Shown: positions 34,774-44,312, numbered from the stretch's first letter. The stretch: 64,000 nucleotides of DNA from Pseudomonadaceae bacterium (GCA_024743435.1 JANSWO010000010.1:114939-178938); one strand, 5' to 3'. Made by a program: numbers and translations. The notes: generated by a model from the sequence alone, not told the origin.

Positions 34774-35948
34774 AGCCCACTCCCATCGCTAACCGACGAG
34801 CGGATCTGGATTGGCTGCGCGTTATCGCTTTTGCACTGCTCATCTTTTTCCACAGCGCGATAATCTTCGTGCCTGGCGGAATTCCAAAGATAGAAAACCC
34901 CGAAACCAGTGAGGTGTTGTCCTGGTTCGTCGCCTTCCTTCAGGAATTTCGGCTTGGCCTTCTGTTCTTGATTTCTGGTGTCGGCGTTGCGTTTGCACTC
35001 AAACAGCGCAGTCGTGCTGATTTTTTCCGGGAGCGCAGTAAACGCCTTCTGATCCCAGCCATCGCCGGCATCCTGTTGCTGGTGCCACCCATGGTCTGGC
35101 TGGAGAAGTTGCACTTCGGTACGTTCGAGGGAAGCTACTGGCGTTTTCTTGGCTCGCTGTTCTCCGATGGCTTCTATCCAAACGGCAACTTCAGTTGGCA
35201 CCACTACTGGTTTGTCATCTACCTACTGATTTACTGCCTGTTGTTCTGGCCCGCATTGAACTGGCTGCGAACAGACACCGGACAGACCTGGCTTGCGCAA
35301 CAGGAACGGAAGCTGCGAGTAGGCTATGGAGTATTTGGCTTCGCGCTGATCCTGCTGGCAATCGAGTTACCACTAAGGCCATTCTTTCCAGGCTTCCGCG
35401 ATCTCATCAGCGACTGGGCCAGTTTTGCGCACTGGGGAGCACTGTTTCTCGCCGGGTACGCGTTGGCGCACAGCGAGCCCCTGCTCGATCGCATCACCGC
35501 ACTGCGTCACCATGCGCTGATCATCGGTCTGACGACCACGGCAATCTTGTTTACCTTCTTCTATGCCGAGGGGCGCATCTCCTTTCATCCCTTTCCCGAT
35601 GGCGAACGCTCACTTGTCAGCTTCGTCGTGTTCAGCGTGATTCGCATGCTCAATGCCTGGTGTTGGCTGCTAGCGTGCATGGGTTTCGCCGGGCGCCACT
35701 TGACCCGCGGTTCGCCGGTGCTCGCGTATCTCAACAACGCCGTCTACCCGTTCTACTGCGTACACCTCACAATCATCGTGGCAACGAGCTACTTTGTGGT
35801 GCACAGCGACTGGGGTGTTTGGCCAAATTATGTCGTCGTCAGCGCCGTAACAGTGTTGGGGTCCATACTGTGTTTCGAGTTGATCCGGCGCGTACGCTGG
35901 TTGCGGCCTCTGTTCGGACTGAAACCGCTGCAAGACTCGCGACACTAG
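34770..35948 (+). CDS. Acyltransferase family 3 membrane protein (OpgC-like)
   Basis: 392 residues with about ten membrane helices. The N-terminal DLDWLRVIAFALLIFFHSAI contains the conserved Arg and catalytic His of the acyltransferase-3 family, and the overall plan recalls OpgC/MdoC, which succinylates periplasmic glucans. The acceptor is unknown here. Coupled to the DUF2147-like gene (ATGA). It converges on the HAD gene with a 4-bp overlap of coding ends. Confidence 0.88.
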   Translation: MKPTPIANRRADLDWLRVIAFALLIFFHSAIIFVPGGIPKIENPETSEVLSWFVAFLQEFRLGLLFLISGVGVAFALKQRSRADFFRERSKRLLIPAIAGILLLVPPMVWLEKLHFGTFEGSYWRFLGSLFSDGFYPNGNFSWHHYWFVIYLLIYCLLFWPALNWLRTDTGQTWLAQQERKLRVGYGVFGFALILLAIELPLRPFFPGFRDLISDWASFAHWGALFLAGYALAHSEPLLDRITALRHHALIIGLTTTAILFTFFYAEGRISFHPFPDGERSLVSFVVFSVIRMLNAWCWLLACMGFAGRHLTRGSPVLAYLNNAVYPFYCVHLTIIVATSYFVVHSDWGVWPNYVVVSAVTVLGSILCFELIRRVRWLRPLFGLKPLQDSRH

Positions 35949-36598
35949 AATCGGCCGCGAGCAAACTTGATCAACTTCGGCAATTCCGCGGCCCGGTGAG
36001 CCAGGGAAACAGCGCCGGCCTGTTCCAGCTCCGTCGCGCCTCCGTAGCCATAAGCTGCGCCGATGCAGGGCATGCCGTTGGCCTTGGCACCAATAACATC
36101 GTGCCGGCGATCACCTACCATGACACTCGCTTCGACGGCCGCACCGGTATGCTCAAGCGCATGCGCGAGTAGCTGGCCTTTGTCCGTCAGACGGCCGTCT
36201 AGCTCCGCGCCGAACTGATCTTCAAAAAACCGGGACAGCCCGACACGCTCAGTAATCTGGCGTACGAACACGAGCGGTTTGCTGGAAGCCACAAAGAGGC
36301 GCGAGCCACTTTCTTCGACCTCGGTGAGCACATCGACAATCCCATCGTAGGGCGTATTTTCGAACAGGCCGATCTCTGCGAAACGCTCCCGATACAGTGT
36401 GAGCGCCTGGTCCGCGCGCGCGTCGCCAACCAGTATTGCCAGGCTGTCGCGCAGCGGCGGACCGATACACCAGCCAAGCTCTGCCGGCTGTGGTGGCACG
36501 TCACCCAACGACTCCATGGCGAACGCGATACAGCGAGTGATACCCAGAAAAGGGTCGGTCAGCGTGCCATCAAGATCAAAAAATACCGCGGATCGCAT
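35945..36598 (-). CDS. HAD-superfamily phosphatase (phosphoglycolate phosphatase-like)
   Basis: 217 residues from ATG at 36598. Motif I FFDLDGTLTD, motif II VASSKP, and motif IV MVGDRRHDVIGAKANG are intact, with a C1 cap of the Gph/PpaX type. It hydrolyses a small phosphate ester; substrate uncertain (phosphoglycolate, nucleotide or pyrophosphate). Its start overlaps the stop of the upstream HAD gene (TGATG), so the two are coupled. Confidence 0.88.
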   Translation of the reverse strand: MRSAVFFDLDGTLTDPFLGITRCIAFAMESLGDVPPQPAELGWCIGPPLRDSLAILVGDARADQALTLYRERFAEIGLFENTPYDGIVDVLTEVEESGSRLFVASSKPLVFVRQITERVGLSRFFEDQFGAELDGRLTDKGQLLAHALEHTGAAVEASVMVGDRRHDVIGAKANGMPCIGAAYGYGGATELEQAGAVSLAHRAAELPKLIKFARGRF

Positions 36599-37239
36599 CA
36601 ACGCAGACGCTCTAAAACGAGGGGCAAGTCCATGAGTTCGGTGATCTCAAAACGGGAAAGGCTGGCATCGAATTTGCCCGGACAGTAGTGAACTACCTGC
36701 ATGCCAGCGCGTTGCCCTGCTTCCAAACCGGGTGGGCTGTCCTCCACCACCACACATTCGCTCGCCTCGACACCCAGTTGTTTCGCTGCGTGCTGGAACA
36801 ACTGCGGCTGAGGTTTCCAATAGCCAACCTGGTAGGCGCTGAATAGGCGCTCCTCGCCGAAGAACTCATGCAAACCGGTAAGGCGCAGGGAATGTCGGAT
36901 CTTCTCCGGTGGGCCGCTGCTGGCGATACACATGGGATGAGACAACCGGCTAAGCAGCTCACGCGCACCAGGCATCGCCTTCAGACCGGATTCGAACAGA
37001 GCCGCCACCCGCTCGCGATAACGCGCGCTGAACACTGCTTCGTCGCCGACAACCTCGCATCCAAGGCGTCTGCGCAGATCGGCAATACAGTCGGCAAGTT
37101 TTTGGCCTACGTAACGCTGACTGACTTCTTCCAGAGAATCCGTCAGTTCCGGTAGCAGATCCAGGAACGCCTGATTACACAACGGCTCGCTATCAACGAG
37201 CGTTCCGTCCAGATCGAAGATGACGGCGGACACGGGCAT
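36598..37239 (-). CDS. HAD-superfamily hydrolase (beta-phosphoglucomutase/YieH-like)
   Basis: 213 residues from ATG at 37239; a GTG at 37275 would add 12 residues. Motif I FDLDGTLVDSEP, motif II IASSGPPEKI, and the motif III/IV block YWKPQPQLFQHAAKQLG followed by VVEDSPPGLEAGQ are typical of the subfamily IA members with alpha-helical cap such as YieH or beta-phosphoglucomutase. It precedes and overlaps the second HAD gene by TGATG. Substrate unknown. Confidence 0.87.
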   Translation of the reverse strand: MPVSAVIFDLDGTLVDSEPLCNQAFLDLLPELTDSLEEVSQRYVGQKLADCIADLRRRLGCEVVGDEAVFSARYRERVAALFESGLKAMPGARELLSRLSHPMCIASSGPPEKIRHSLRLTGLHEFFGEERLFSAYQVGYWKPQPQLFQHAAKQLGVEASECVVVEDSPPGLEAGQRAGMQVVHYCPGKFDASLSRFEITELMDLPLVLERLR

Positions 37240-37366
37240 GTCCGAATCATCCCTACGATGCCTTGAAATCGCCACTCATTAATTGCAAAAACTGATGGCT
37301 GGGGCTGACGGTTGGCCAGATAGCGATTACTATGCGTGTGCGATTTAGTTACAGGCGTGCCGCGAT

Positions 37367-38239
37367 ATGGAACTGACGAACCCCAACTACCTGGTATCCG
37401 CAAGCGAGCTGGCCGGCCGCATGACCGACACCAGCCTGCGCATCTTCGATGTAACTACATACCTAAAACCTTCTGCTGATGGCTTCGCCGTGGTTTCTGG
37501 CCGCGACAACTACCTGAAGGGTCACGTACCCAACGCTGCGTTCATCGATATTCAGGAAGAGTTGTCGGACAACGACAATCCATTGCGCTTCAGTCACCTG
37601 CCAGCGCCGGAACTGGCTCGCGCGTTTGCAAGCCTGGGCGTCAACCGCGATAGCGAGGTCATCTTCTACAGCAGCGATCACGTTATGTGGGCAACGCGCG
37701 CCTGGTGGCTACTGGCTTACTGCGGCCATCCGAACGTGCGCGTCCTCGACGGAGGGCTACAGGCCTGGTCGGACGCTCGACAGCTCATTGCGACAAAGAC
37801 GAGCGCGTATCCCGCTGGCGATTTCCAGTGCGAAAACGGTGTGGAGACGATGTGGGCTGACAGCGCTGATGTTTTGGCTGCCATCGGTGACACAGCCGTA
37901 TGCACCGTCAACGCCCTGCCCGAAGCAATCTACACTGGCGATGCGGAGATCAGTTACGGCCGAGCTGGGCACATCAGCGGCTCGAGCAACCTTCCTTATG
38001 GCCGCCTGCTCAACGATGGCCAATTCGAAGACGCGGACATTTTGCGAGAGCAGCTGAGCGACGAAGGACTGCTCGAGGAGGCCTCTGTCATTACCTATTG
38101 CGGCGGAGGGATTGCCGCAACGACAACAGGCTTCGCGCTCAAGCTCTTTGGCAAGGACAATGTCGCCGTCTACGACGGTTCGATGCAGGACTGGGCCAGC
38201 AACCCCGACAATCCGATCACGCGCGGCGCTGAGCGATAG
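37367..38239 (+). CDS. Thiosulfate/3-mercaptopyruvate sulfurtransferase, tandem rhodanese
   Basis: 290 residues. Two rhodanese domains (about 8-140 and 160-285): the N-terminal one is inactive (YSSDHVMWATRAWWLL with no Cys in the loop), the C-terminal one has the active-site loop YCGGGIAAT (Cys about 245). It transfers sulfane sulfur from thiosulfate or mercaptopyruvate; the loop is closer to thiosulfate types but does not decide. Its stop lies 4 bp from the stop of the convergent GH13 gene. Confidence 0.9.
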   Translation: MELTNPNYLVSASELAGRMTDTSLRIFDVTTYLKPSADGFAVVSGRDNYLKGHVPNAAFIDIQEELSDNDNPLRFSHLPAPELARAFASLGVNRDSEVIFYSSDHVMWATRAWWLLAYCGHPNVRVLDGGLQAWSDARQLIATKTSAYPAGDFQCENGVETMWADSADVLAAIGDTAVCTVNALPEAIYTGDAEISYGRAGHISGSSNLPYGRLLNDGQFEDADILREQLSDEGLLEEASVITYCGGGIAATTTGFALKLFGKDNVAVYDGSMQDWASNPDNPITRGAER

Positions 38240-38243
38240 CGCT

Positions 38244-39890
38244 TCAGGCGATCTCCAAAAAGACCGCCTGACAGGGCCCGAGTGAGATCACATCGTCGAT
38301 GATTTGCCCAGAGAAGCTGAAACCAAGGCCTACCTGGCTTAGCGAGCCGGACAAACCAAGAGACGAGAAATCGAGCGCTACGGTATTCATCGTCAGGTTG
38401 AATGCGACGAACATCGCCTGTTGCTCCGAGCGACGCACAAACGACAGCGCATCACCGGTGCCTTGAAGTATCTCTAGATCACCGTGTCGAAGCGCAGGCT
38501 GCGCCCGGCGCCACTCGATAAGCCCGCGAAGTTGATGCAATACACTTGCCGGCTGCTTTTCCTGGCAGGCAACCGATGCAGGCAGGTGTCGCGGCTCAAT
38601 CGGCAACCAGGGTTCGATATCGTCCTCAGTGAAGCCCGCACCTTTGCTATCGCTCCACACCATGGGGGTGCGACAACCATCGCGGCCTTTGAAATCCGGC
38701 CAGAACGTTTTGCCAAACGGATCCTGCAGGCGCTCAAACGGCACGTCCGCTTCCACCAATCCCAGCTCATCGCCTTGATAGAGGCATACGCTTCCGCGTA
38801 GAGAGAGAAGAAGCGCCAGCGCGACCGGTGCGAAAACCTCAGGAGCGTGATCACATCCCCAACGTGAGCAAACCCGCATGACGTCGTGATTCGATAGCGA
38901 CCAGCATGGCCAGCCATCGTCGAGCGTTGCATTAACCGTGTTCAGAACCTGCCGCAGATAGTCGGCGCTGCTGCGTCCGCGCAACAGATCAAACGTGTAC
39001 GCCATGTGCAGCTTATCGCCACCGCTGGTATAGCGCGCCATATCACCCAAGGGATCGCTGGAACCGATCTCACCAACCGTGGTTGTACCCGGGTATTCAT
39101 CCAGTAACGAGCGGAGCTCTCGCAGGAACTCGATATTTTCCGGCTGAGAAACATCGTAGCGATGCTCCTGCCAGCCATAAGGATTGCTCGCAGAGACAGC
39201 CGCACTTCCGCCGGCCTGATTGCTCGGCGGGTTGTCCGGCAGGTCTTTATGGTGATAGCAGTAGTTGATGACATCGAGCCGAAAGCCATCAACGCCCAGC
39301 TCCAGCCAGAAGCGCATGTTAGCCAGCTGCGCGGCGCGCACGTCAGGGTTATGAAAATTCAGATCTGGCTGGCTCGTTAAGAAGTTGTGCAGGTAGTACT
39401 GCTGGCGGCGAGCCTCCCAGGTCCAGGCGACGCCACCGAAAACCGACAGCCAGTTATTCGGCGGCGAACCATCTGGCTTCGGGTCTGCCCATACGTACCA
39501 GTCGCTTTTCTCATTGTCGCGGTCAACCTTGCTCTGCGCGAACCAGGCATGTTGATCCGATGAGTGGCTGAGCACCTGATCGATGAGCACTTTCAGATCA
39601 AGCTCGTGCGCCCGCTCAATCAGCGCGACAAAATCTTGCAGAGTTCCGAACAGAGGGTCGACACCACGGTAGTCGCTGATGTCGTAGCCGAAATCGTTCA
39701 TGGGTGATGTGAAAAACGGCGATATCCAGATTGCGTCGACGCCGAGCTGAGCGACGTAGTCGAGCTTGCTGGTGATACCGGGCAGATCGCCCACTCCATC
39801 GCCATTGCTATCGCAAAAACTTCTCGGGTAAATCTGATAGATCACGGCACCGCGCCACCACTGCTGCGCGGCTGCTGTTTGTCCATTCAT
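38244..39890 (-). CDS. Alpha-glucosidase, GH13 family
   Basis: 548 residues from ATG at 39890 (MNGQTAAAQQWWRGAVIYQIYPRSF follows); a longer frame upstream is not needed. The catalytic triad is visible: nucleophile Asp 206 in GFRLDVINY, acid/base Glu 274 in TVGEIGS and Asp 336 in LSNHDVMR. The (beta/alpha)8 barrel, B-domain and C-terminal sheet lengths match oligo-1,6/alpha-glucosidases. There is no signal peptide, so it acts on imported malto-oligosaccharides. It is divergent from the SDR gene across 68 bp. The GPH carrier at 5077 is far away and not obviously linked. Confidence 0.92.
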   Translation of the reverse strand: MNGQTAAAQQWWRGAVIYQIYPRSFCDSNGDGVGDLPGITSKLDYVAQLGVDAIWISPFFTSPMNDFGYDISDYRGVDPLFGTLQDFVALIERAHELDLKVLIDQVLSHSSDQHAWFAQSKVDRDNEKSDWYVWADPKPDGSPPNNWLSVFGGVAWTWEARRQQYYLHNFLTSQPDLNFHNPDVRAAQLANMRFWLELGVDGFRLDVINYCYHHKDLPDNPPSNQAGGSAAVSASNPYGWQEHRYDVSQPENIEFLRELRSLLDEYPGTTTVGEIGSSDPLGDMARYTSGGDKLHMAYTFDLLRGRSSADYLRQVLNTVNATLDDGWPCWSLSNHDVMRVCSRWGCDHAPEVFAPVALALLLSLRGSVCLYQGDELGLVEADVPFERLQDPFGKTFWPDFKGRDGCRTPMVWSDSKGAGFTEDDIEPWLPIEPRHLPASVACQEKQPASVLHQLRGLIEWRRAQPALRHGDLEILQGTGDALSFVRRSEQQAMFVAFNLTMNTVALDFSSLGLSGSLSQVGLGFSFSGQIIDDVISLGPCQAVFLEIA

Positions 39891-39958
39891 TAGATCCACA
39901 TCCGTTTTTCCCTCAAGTCTTGCTAGCCTACGACAATCCAAACGAGAGACGAACCACC

Positions 39959-40822
39959 ATGAGCCAGCCATTCGCCTTGACCGGTAAAACCGCCATCGTA
40001 TCCGCCGCCGGCCGAGGCATCGGCCGGGGTATAGCAATCGCGCTCGCCAACGCTGGCGCTAACGTGGTCGTCAATTCATGGAGCCCGGATAAGGTCGCTG
40101 ACACCGTGGCTGCCTGCGAAGCAGCTGGCGCAAAAGCTCTGGGTTTCCCCGGCGACATCACGGAGCCGGACGTCATGCTTGCGTGTCTTGAAGCTGGGGA
40201 GAACGCTTTCGGCGACATTGACATACTGGTGAACAATGTCGGTGCTGGCCCGAAGACGGCGACAGAACCTCCTCCCGGCCCACTGGGTCCAATCGCTGCG
40301 CTGTGGGATGCCATGTTTGAGCAGAACTTAAAGCCCGCCGTGCTGTTCTCCGAAGCGGTATCCGCGCGCATGAAGAAGCAGGGCAGCGGTCGAATCATCA
40401 ACATCTCATCAATCGCCGGCAAACGGGGTATGTCACCCGAGATGCTCACGGTGTTCGCGCCTGCCGCGTACGGCGCAATGAAGGCGGCCCTGTCTCACTA
40501 CACGCAGAACCTGGCAGAGCAACTGGGTCAGCACGGCATCACGGCGAACGCCGTCTGCCCGGGCATCGTCTGGACGGATGCGTGGCTGGGCAACGCTGAA
40601 CGCGCCGTTACTCACCTGCCTCAGTTCAAGGGTCAGGACCCGCGGCAATGGTTCGAAGGAATCGCCGAGGGAAAATACCCGGAGATTTTCGACCGCACGC
40701 CAACCGGGAAAGAACAGAGCGTTGAGGACATTGGCAACGCGGTAGTGTTTCTTGCAAGCGATGCAGCCAGCAGCATCACCGGGCAAAACCTCATGGTGGA
40801 TGGTGGAATGGTGATGCTCTAG
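39959..40822 (+). CDS. Short-chain dehydrogenase/reductase
   Basis: 287 residues from ATG at 39959. Cofactor motif TGKTAIVSAAGRGIGRGIA (about 8-26), NNVGAG (92-97), catalytic Ser in INISSIAG, and YGAMK (Tyr 171, Lys 175) identify a classical SDR; MVDGG near the C-terminus is typical. A long substrate loop (about 180-245) differs from FabG. Substrate unknown. It precedes the ThuA gene by 122 bp on the same strand, so a sugar- or polyol-type substrate is conceivable. Confidence 0.9.
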   Translation: MSQPFALTGKTAIVSAAGRGIGRGIAIALANAGANVVVNSWSPDKVADTVAACEAAGAKALGFPGDITEPDVMLACLEAGENAFGDIDILVNNVGAGPKTATEPPPGPLGPIAALWDAMFEQNLKPAVLFSEAVSARMKKQGSGRIINISSIAGKRGMSPEMLTVFAPAAYGAMKAALSHYTQNLAEQLGQHGITANAVCPGIVWTDAWLGNAERAVTHLPQFKGQDPRQWFEGIAEGKYPEIFDRTPTGKEQSVEDIGNAVVFLASDAASSITGQNLMVDGGMVML

Positions 40823-40944
40823 CCCAGAGGCAATCCCGACAGATTTGACACACTCTGGAGCAGGGCATACAACGAGACACGATTTTCGCGACAGTGACGC
40901 ATAGAGCGGGAACACTTCGCGTTCGCAAACGAGGGGAGCATCTA

Positions 40945-41694
40945 ATGTCAGAACACAAAACCGTCCAAGTCTATCTGGTCAGTGGCGGCGACTTTCATGA
41001 TTTCGACTACGCACGGCTGGAGCTACTCAAACTACTGGCCGAGCAGGAAAAGATTCGCGTGGATTGTGCCAGCAACTATCACGACATCGAAGCTATCACC
41101 GCAAGCGATATCCTGATCACCTACACCTGCAACCTGATCCCTACCGAGGATGAGCAAAAAGCGCTGCGCGACTTTGTTGCCTCTGGCAAACGCTGGTATG
41201 CACTGCACGGCACCAACTCAATCCTCAAGTTTCTCGACGATGGCCGTGTCGATGCGCCTGAAGAAGCGCCTATCTTCATGGAAACGCTGGGCAGTCAGTT
41301 CGTTGCGCACCCACCAATTGCACCATTCAAAGTAACCGTTGCTGACAACGACCACGAGTTGGTTAAGGACATCGGCGAGTTCGAAACCGACGACGAGCTG
41401 TACCTCTGCAAGTTCCATGCGGACGTGCACACGCTTCTAGAAACCCGATTTACCGGCGAAGCAACCGGTTTCGTTGCCGACCAATGGCCCGATGACGAAC
41501 CACGGCCGGTGTACTACATACACAAAGTCGGTGCCGGCGAGGTGCTCTACTTTAATCTCGGACACTGCCGAAGCCACTACGACATGCAGCCGCGTGTGGA
41601 GTACTACCCGGTGCTCGAGCGTGGTAGCTGGCAGCTTGAGCAGTATTACGAGTTGCTCAGACGCGGCATCAAATACCTTGCGGAGAATGTGTAA
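40945..41694 (+). CDS. ThuA-like domain protein
   Basis: 249 residues from ATG at 40945 with a strong GAGGGGAG upstream. The class-I glutamine-amidotransferase-like ThuA fold is recognisable from VYLVSGGDFHDFDYARLELL, FVASGKRWYALHGTNSI and GEVLYFNLGHCRSHYD. ThuA was named in trehalose utilisation, where it acts on ketosugar intermediates; many ThuA-like proteins are uncharacterised. Its stop overlaps the next start (TAATG). Confidence 0.85.
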   Translation: MSEHKTVQVYLVSGGDFHDFDYARLELLKLLAEQEKIRVDCASNYHDIEAITASDILITYTCNLIPTEDEQKALRDFVASGKRWYALHGTNSILKFLDDGRVDAPEEAPIFMETLGSQFVAHPPIAPFKVTVADNDHELVKDIGEFETDDELYLCKFHADVHTLLETRFTGEATGFVADQWPDDEPRPVYYIHKVGAGEVLYFNLGHCRSHYDMQPRVEYYPVLERGSWQLEQYYELLRRGIKYLAENV

Positions 41695-42173
41695 TGGGTT
41701 TCATCAAAGGCCTGCTCAAGCTCATCGTATTGGTCGCCGTGCTGCTCGGCGTGACGGCCTTTGTTGCGCGTTTCATGGACGGACCACTGATCATGCTGCC
41801 AGGTGGCCCACTGACATCCGGCGAGATGGTGACTGATGCAGATGTGGATTGGGCTCAGTTCAAAGACGTGCAGGAGGTTGAGCTTGAAAGTGACGGACGC
41901 TCACGTATCACTTGGATACTGGTGAAGGACGATACCGCCTATATACCCGCGAGCCTGGCATTCCCACCGGGTAAGACCTGGCACGAGCAGATTCTGATCG
42001 ACCCGGTTGCGATGTTACGGATAAATGGCAAACGCTATCCAGTGACACTGAAGCGCGTGGACGACGAAGCCGAAAAGGCAGCGATTCAGGCGGCGAACGC
42101 CGGCAAGTACCAAGCACCGCCGGGTAGCGATGCGAGCAATGTTTGGCTGTTCGAGATATCCGAACGAGTGTGA
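41694..42173 (+). CDS. Membrane-anchored protein, possible split-barrel fold
   Basis: 159 residues, coupled to the ThuA gene through TAATG. An N-terminal membrane helix (about 5-26, GLLKLIVLVAVLLGVTAFVA) precedes a beta-rich domain (ITWILVKDDTAYIPASLAFP, then RINGKRYPVTLKRVDDEAEK) whose pattern recalls the deazaflavin/FMN split-barrel oxidoreductases. That resemblance is weak and I would not assign an activity. It is likely cotranscribed with the ThuA gene and possibly the SDR gene. Confidence 0.65.
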   Translation: MGFIKGLLKLIVLVAVLLGVTAFVARFMDGPLIMLPGGPLTSGEMVTDADVDWAQFKDVQEVELESDGRSRITWILVKDDTAYIPASLAFPPGKTWHEQILIDPVAMLRINGKRYPVTLKRVDDEAEKAAIQAANAGKYQAPPGSDASNVWLFEISERV

Positions 42174-42189
42174 GTCTGAACCGGCGAAC

Positions 42190-42225
42190 GTGACTTAAGC
42201 GAAACTTATGCCAGCCTTAAGCCAC
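42190..42225. terminator. Imperfect inverted repeat between convergent genes
   Basis: GTGACTTAAG (42190-42199) pairs with CTTAAGCCAC (42216-42225) at nine of ten positions. It lies between the stop at 42173 and the stop of the convergent VOC gene, whose last codons it overlaps, and could end both transcripts. TTTC follows on the plus strand. Confidence 0.35.
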
Positions 42226-42903
42226 TTTCACCGGAGGCTCACTCGGCACCGAATGCAGAACGGCTTCGTCTGACGCGGTGAGAATCGCAGCGTAGCGTTC
42301 AGGCGGATAATTCATGTGTGGACCCGGCGCATCAATGCCCGGGTTCGGGACCGTACCTCCGGAATCGGCGAACGCCGCAGTCTTCTTGTAACCCGCCAGC
42401 TCATCCTCAGTAATACCAAGCAGGTCCACAACTTCCGGATCAATCCAGGCGTTGTTGTCTATCGGTTCATTCGAGTACGACAACTCAAGCGTCATGTTCT
42501 CGAGACCAGCGAAATAGATTGAGCGGCACATGCCGTGCTCGATCGGTCCCATCACCGGAACGCCTTTGCTGCGCAAACGATCGCGCATCGCCATGAGCTC
42601 ATCGTTGTTTTTCACTTTGAACGCAAGGTGTTGCATCGTGCCGGGCGCGCACTTGGCTCCTGCATTACCGCTGTGGGTCACGCCAATCTCTGACTCCACC
42701 TCAGCGATGTCCGGGTTATGGACAAACGCTACGGAACTTTCGTCGTTGAGGCGCAGGAAGGCATGGAACGTATTCTCTACTCCGTGCATCCAGTAGAGCG
42801 CCTGCAGCTCCATGCCGAGTTTGTCAGTGAAGTACTCGATCTGGGATTTCATATCGGCTGTCGCAATCGCCAGATGGTGCAGCCCTTCAACCTTATTGCT
42901 CAT
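42217..42903 (-). CDS. VOC family ring-cleavage-like protein
   Basis: 228 residues from ATG at 42903 with GGAG six bases upstream. It begins VEGLHHLAIATADMKSQIEY and has MQHLAFKVKNNDEL and a late LENMTLELSYS, giving the usual His/His/Glu metal triad of the vicinal-oxygen-chelate fold (catechol dioxygenase-like length, one long module with a C-terminal extension). It sits 65 bp after the flavin hydroxylase gene on the same strand, which suggests a shared aromatic pathway; no ring substrate can be named. Confidence 0.8.
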   Translation of the reverse strand: MSNKVEGLHHLAIATADMKSQIEYFTDKLGMELQALYWMHGVENTFHAFLRLNDESSVAFVHNPDIAEVESEIGVTHSGNAGAKCAPGTMQHLAFKVKNNDELMAMRDRLRSKGVPVMGPIEHGMCRSIYFAGLENMTLELSYSNEPIDNNAWIDPEVVDLLGITEDELAGYKKTAAFADSGGTVPNPGIDAPGPHMNYPPERYAAILTASDEAVLHSVPSEPPVKVA

Positions 42904-42968
42904 GACCTTCTCCACTTCTCAGATAACACGACAATACGATGAACCGGGCTGGGCCAACAACATACGCC

Positions 42969-44171
42969 TTAGTCTGCCGCCGAGAGCGGGTCGTAACGAA
43001 AGAGTTTATCCAGGCTGTTGCCAGACGCCCTGCCCGCCGCCAGATTGCGCAACCTGGCGTTGATCCCGCGCATATGAAACACCCGGGCATTGCGCCGAGA
43101 GCCATGCTGCACACCGGCTGTGCGCGCCATCCTGAGGCTCTCATAGCGCTTGAATGCAGCATCAACATCGCCGACAGACGCCAGACAACGGGCCAGCACC
43201 GCACCATCCTCGATGGCCATCGCAGCGCCCTGGGCCATAAAGGGCAGCGTCGGATGACAGGCATCACCGAGCAGCGTAACTCGATTCCTGCTCCACGCCG
43301 GCATCGGTGGCCGATCAAACAGCGCCCATTTGAATAGCGAGCCCTCATCGATGTTATCGATGAGCTGGCCCAGATCTGGATGCCAACCGGCGAAGTCCCG
43401 GCGCAGCTCTGCCAGCTCGCCTCGCTCCGTCCATGACTCAACTTCCCAGCCGTCCTTCTCCACCACGCAGACGCAATTGACCAGCTCTCCGCGCCGAACG
43501 TAATAGTGAACAAAGTGTTTTCCTGGACCCCACCAGGCCGTCGCCATCGGTCGAATCAGATCTGTGGGCAACTTGGATACAGGCACCAATGCGCGCCAGG
43601 CGACGTTACCCGTGAAAGACGGATCTGCCGGACCGAACAGATGCTCCCGCACCAGCGATTGGATGCCGTCGGCACCGATGAGGGCTGCACCCTCGAACGA
43701 GCCAGCATCGGTATCGATATGCACGCTATCGCCTCTGTCATCGACCGCGCGAACAGCAGCGGCGACATGCAGCTCGATCCGCCCATCCGCCTTGGCGGCG
43801 TCAACAAGCACGTTGATGAGATCTGCTCGATGCACGTGGAAATAGGGATAGCCATAGCGCTCAACCAGATAGTCACCGAACTCATTCGCGACAATGACCC
43901 GGCCGCTTTTCCAATCCCGCATCTCGCCACCGGCAGGCACGAAGGCAACCTCGCGTAGCGGCTCTTCAAGCCCTACATCGAACAGCGCTTTCAGACAGTT
44001 GGGGCTGAGCTGGATGCCTGCACCGATTTCAGAGAACTCCCCAGCACGTTCGAAAACGCTGACATCGCAGCCTTGTTTGGCGAGGGCCAGAGCAGCGGCC
44101 AGGCCGCCGATACCACCACCTGCAACCAATAAAGGGGTCGAATGTCTTTCCTGCAGTTTCCTGTCCGGCAT
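42969..44171 (-). CDS. FAD-dependent aromatic monooxygenase (salicylate/3-hydroxybenzoate hydroxylase-like)
   Basis: 400 residues. The dinucleotide motif VAGGGIGGLAAALALAKQG (about 16-34), the middle block IGADGIQSLVREHLFG (DG motif), and GDACHPTLPFMAQGAAMAIED (GD motif) define a class A flavoprotein hydroxylase of the salicylate 1- or 3-hydroxybenzoate 6-hydroxylase group. It uses NAD(P)H and oxygen to hydroxylate an aromatic ring. It is divergent from the nitroreductase gene across 141 bp and followed by the VOC gene. Confidence 0.9.
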   Translation of the reverse strand: MPDRKLQERHSTPLLVAGGGIGGLAAALALAKQGCDVSVFERAGEFSEIGAGIQLSPNCLKALFDVGLEEPLREVAFVPAGGEMRDWKSGRVIVANEFGDYLVERYGYPYFHVHRADLINVLVDAAKADGRIELHVAAAVRAVDDRGDSVHIDTDAGSFEGAALIGADGIQSLVREHLFGPADPSFTGNVAWRALVPVSKLPTDLIRPMATAWWGPGKHFVHYYVRRGELVNCVCVVEKDGWEVESWTERGELAELRRDFAGWHPDLGQLIDNIDEGSLFKWALFDRPPMPAWSRNRVTLLGDACHPTLPFMAQGAAMAIEDGAVLARCLASVGDVDAAFKRYESLRMARTAGVQHGSRRNARVFHMRGINARLRNLAAGRASGNSLDKLFRYDPLSAAD

Positions 44172-44312
44172 TGACGGCTTACCTGGCTTGATCAGAACGT
44201 TGGGTAATAGTTTGCCTTTCTCTACCTCACCGCAAGACGCTGCGCCAATTCACAGCGCTTGTTTTGCCGGTAAGCTATTGCGTATCGCAACCAGAACGAG
44301 CAACAGCAGCCC

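Noticed and set aside
39891..40037. Extended N-terminus for the GH13 enzyme
   Set aside because: The added 49 residues are Arg/Trp-rich and unlike any GH13 start; they overlap the SDR start region.
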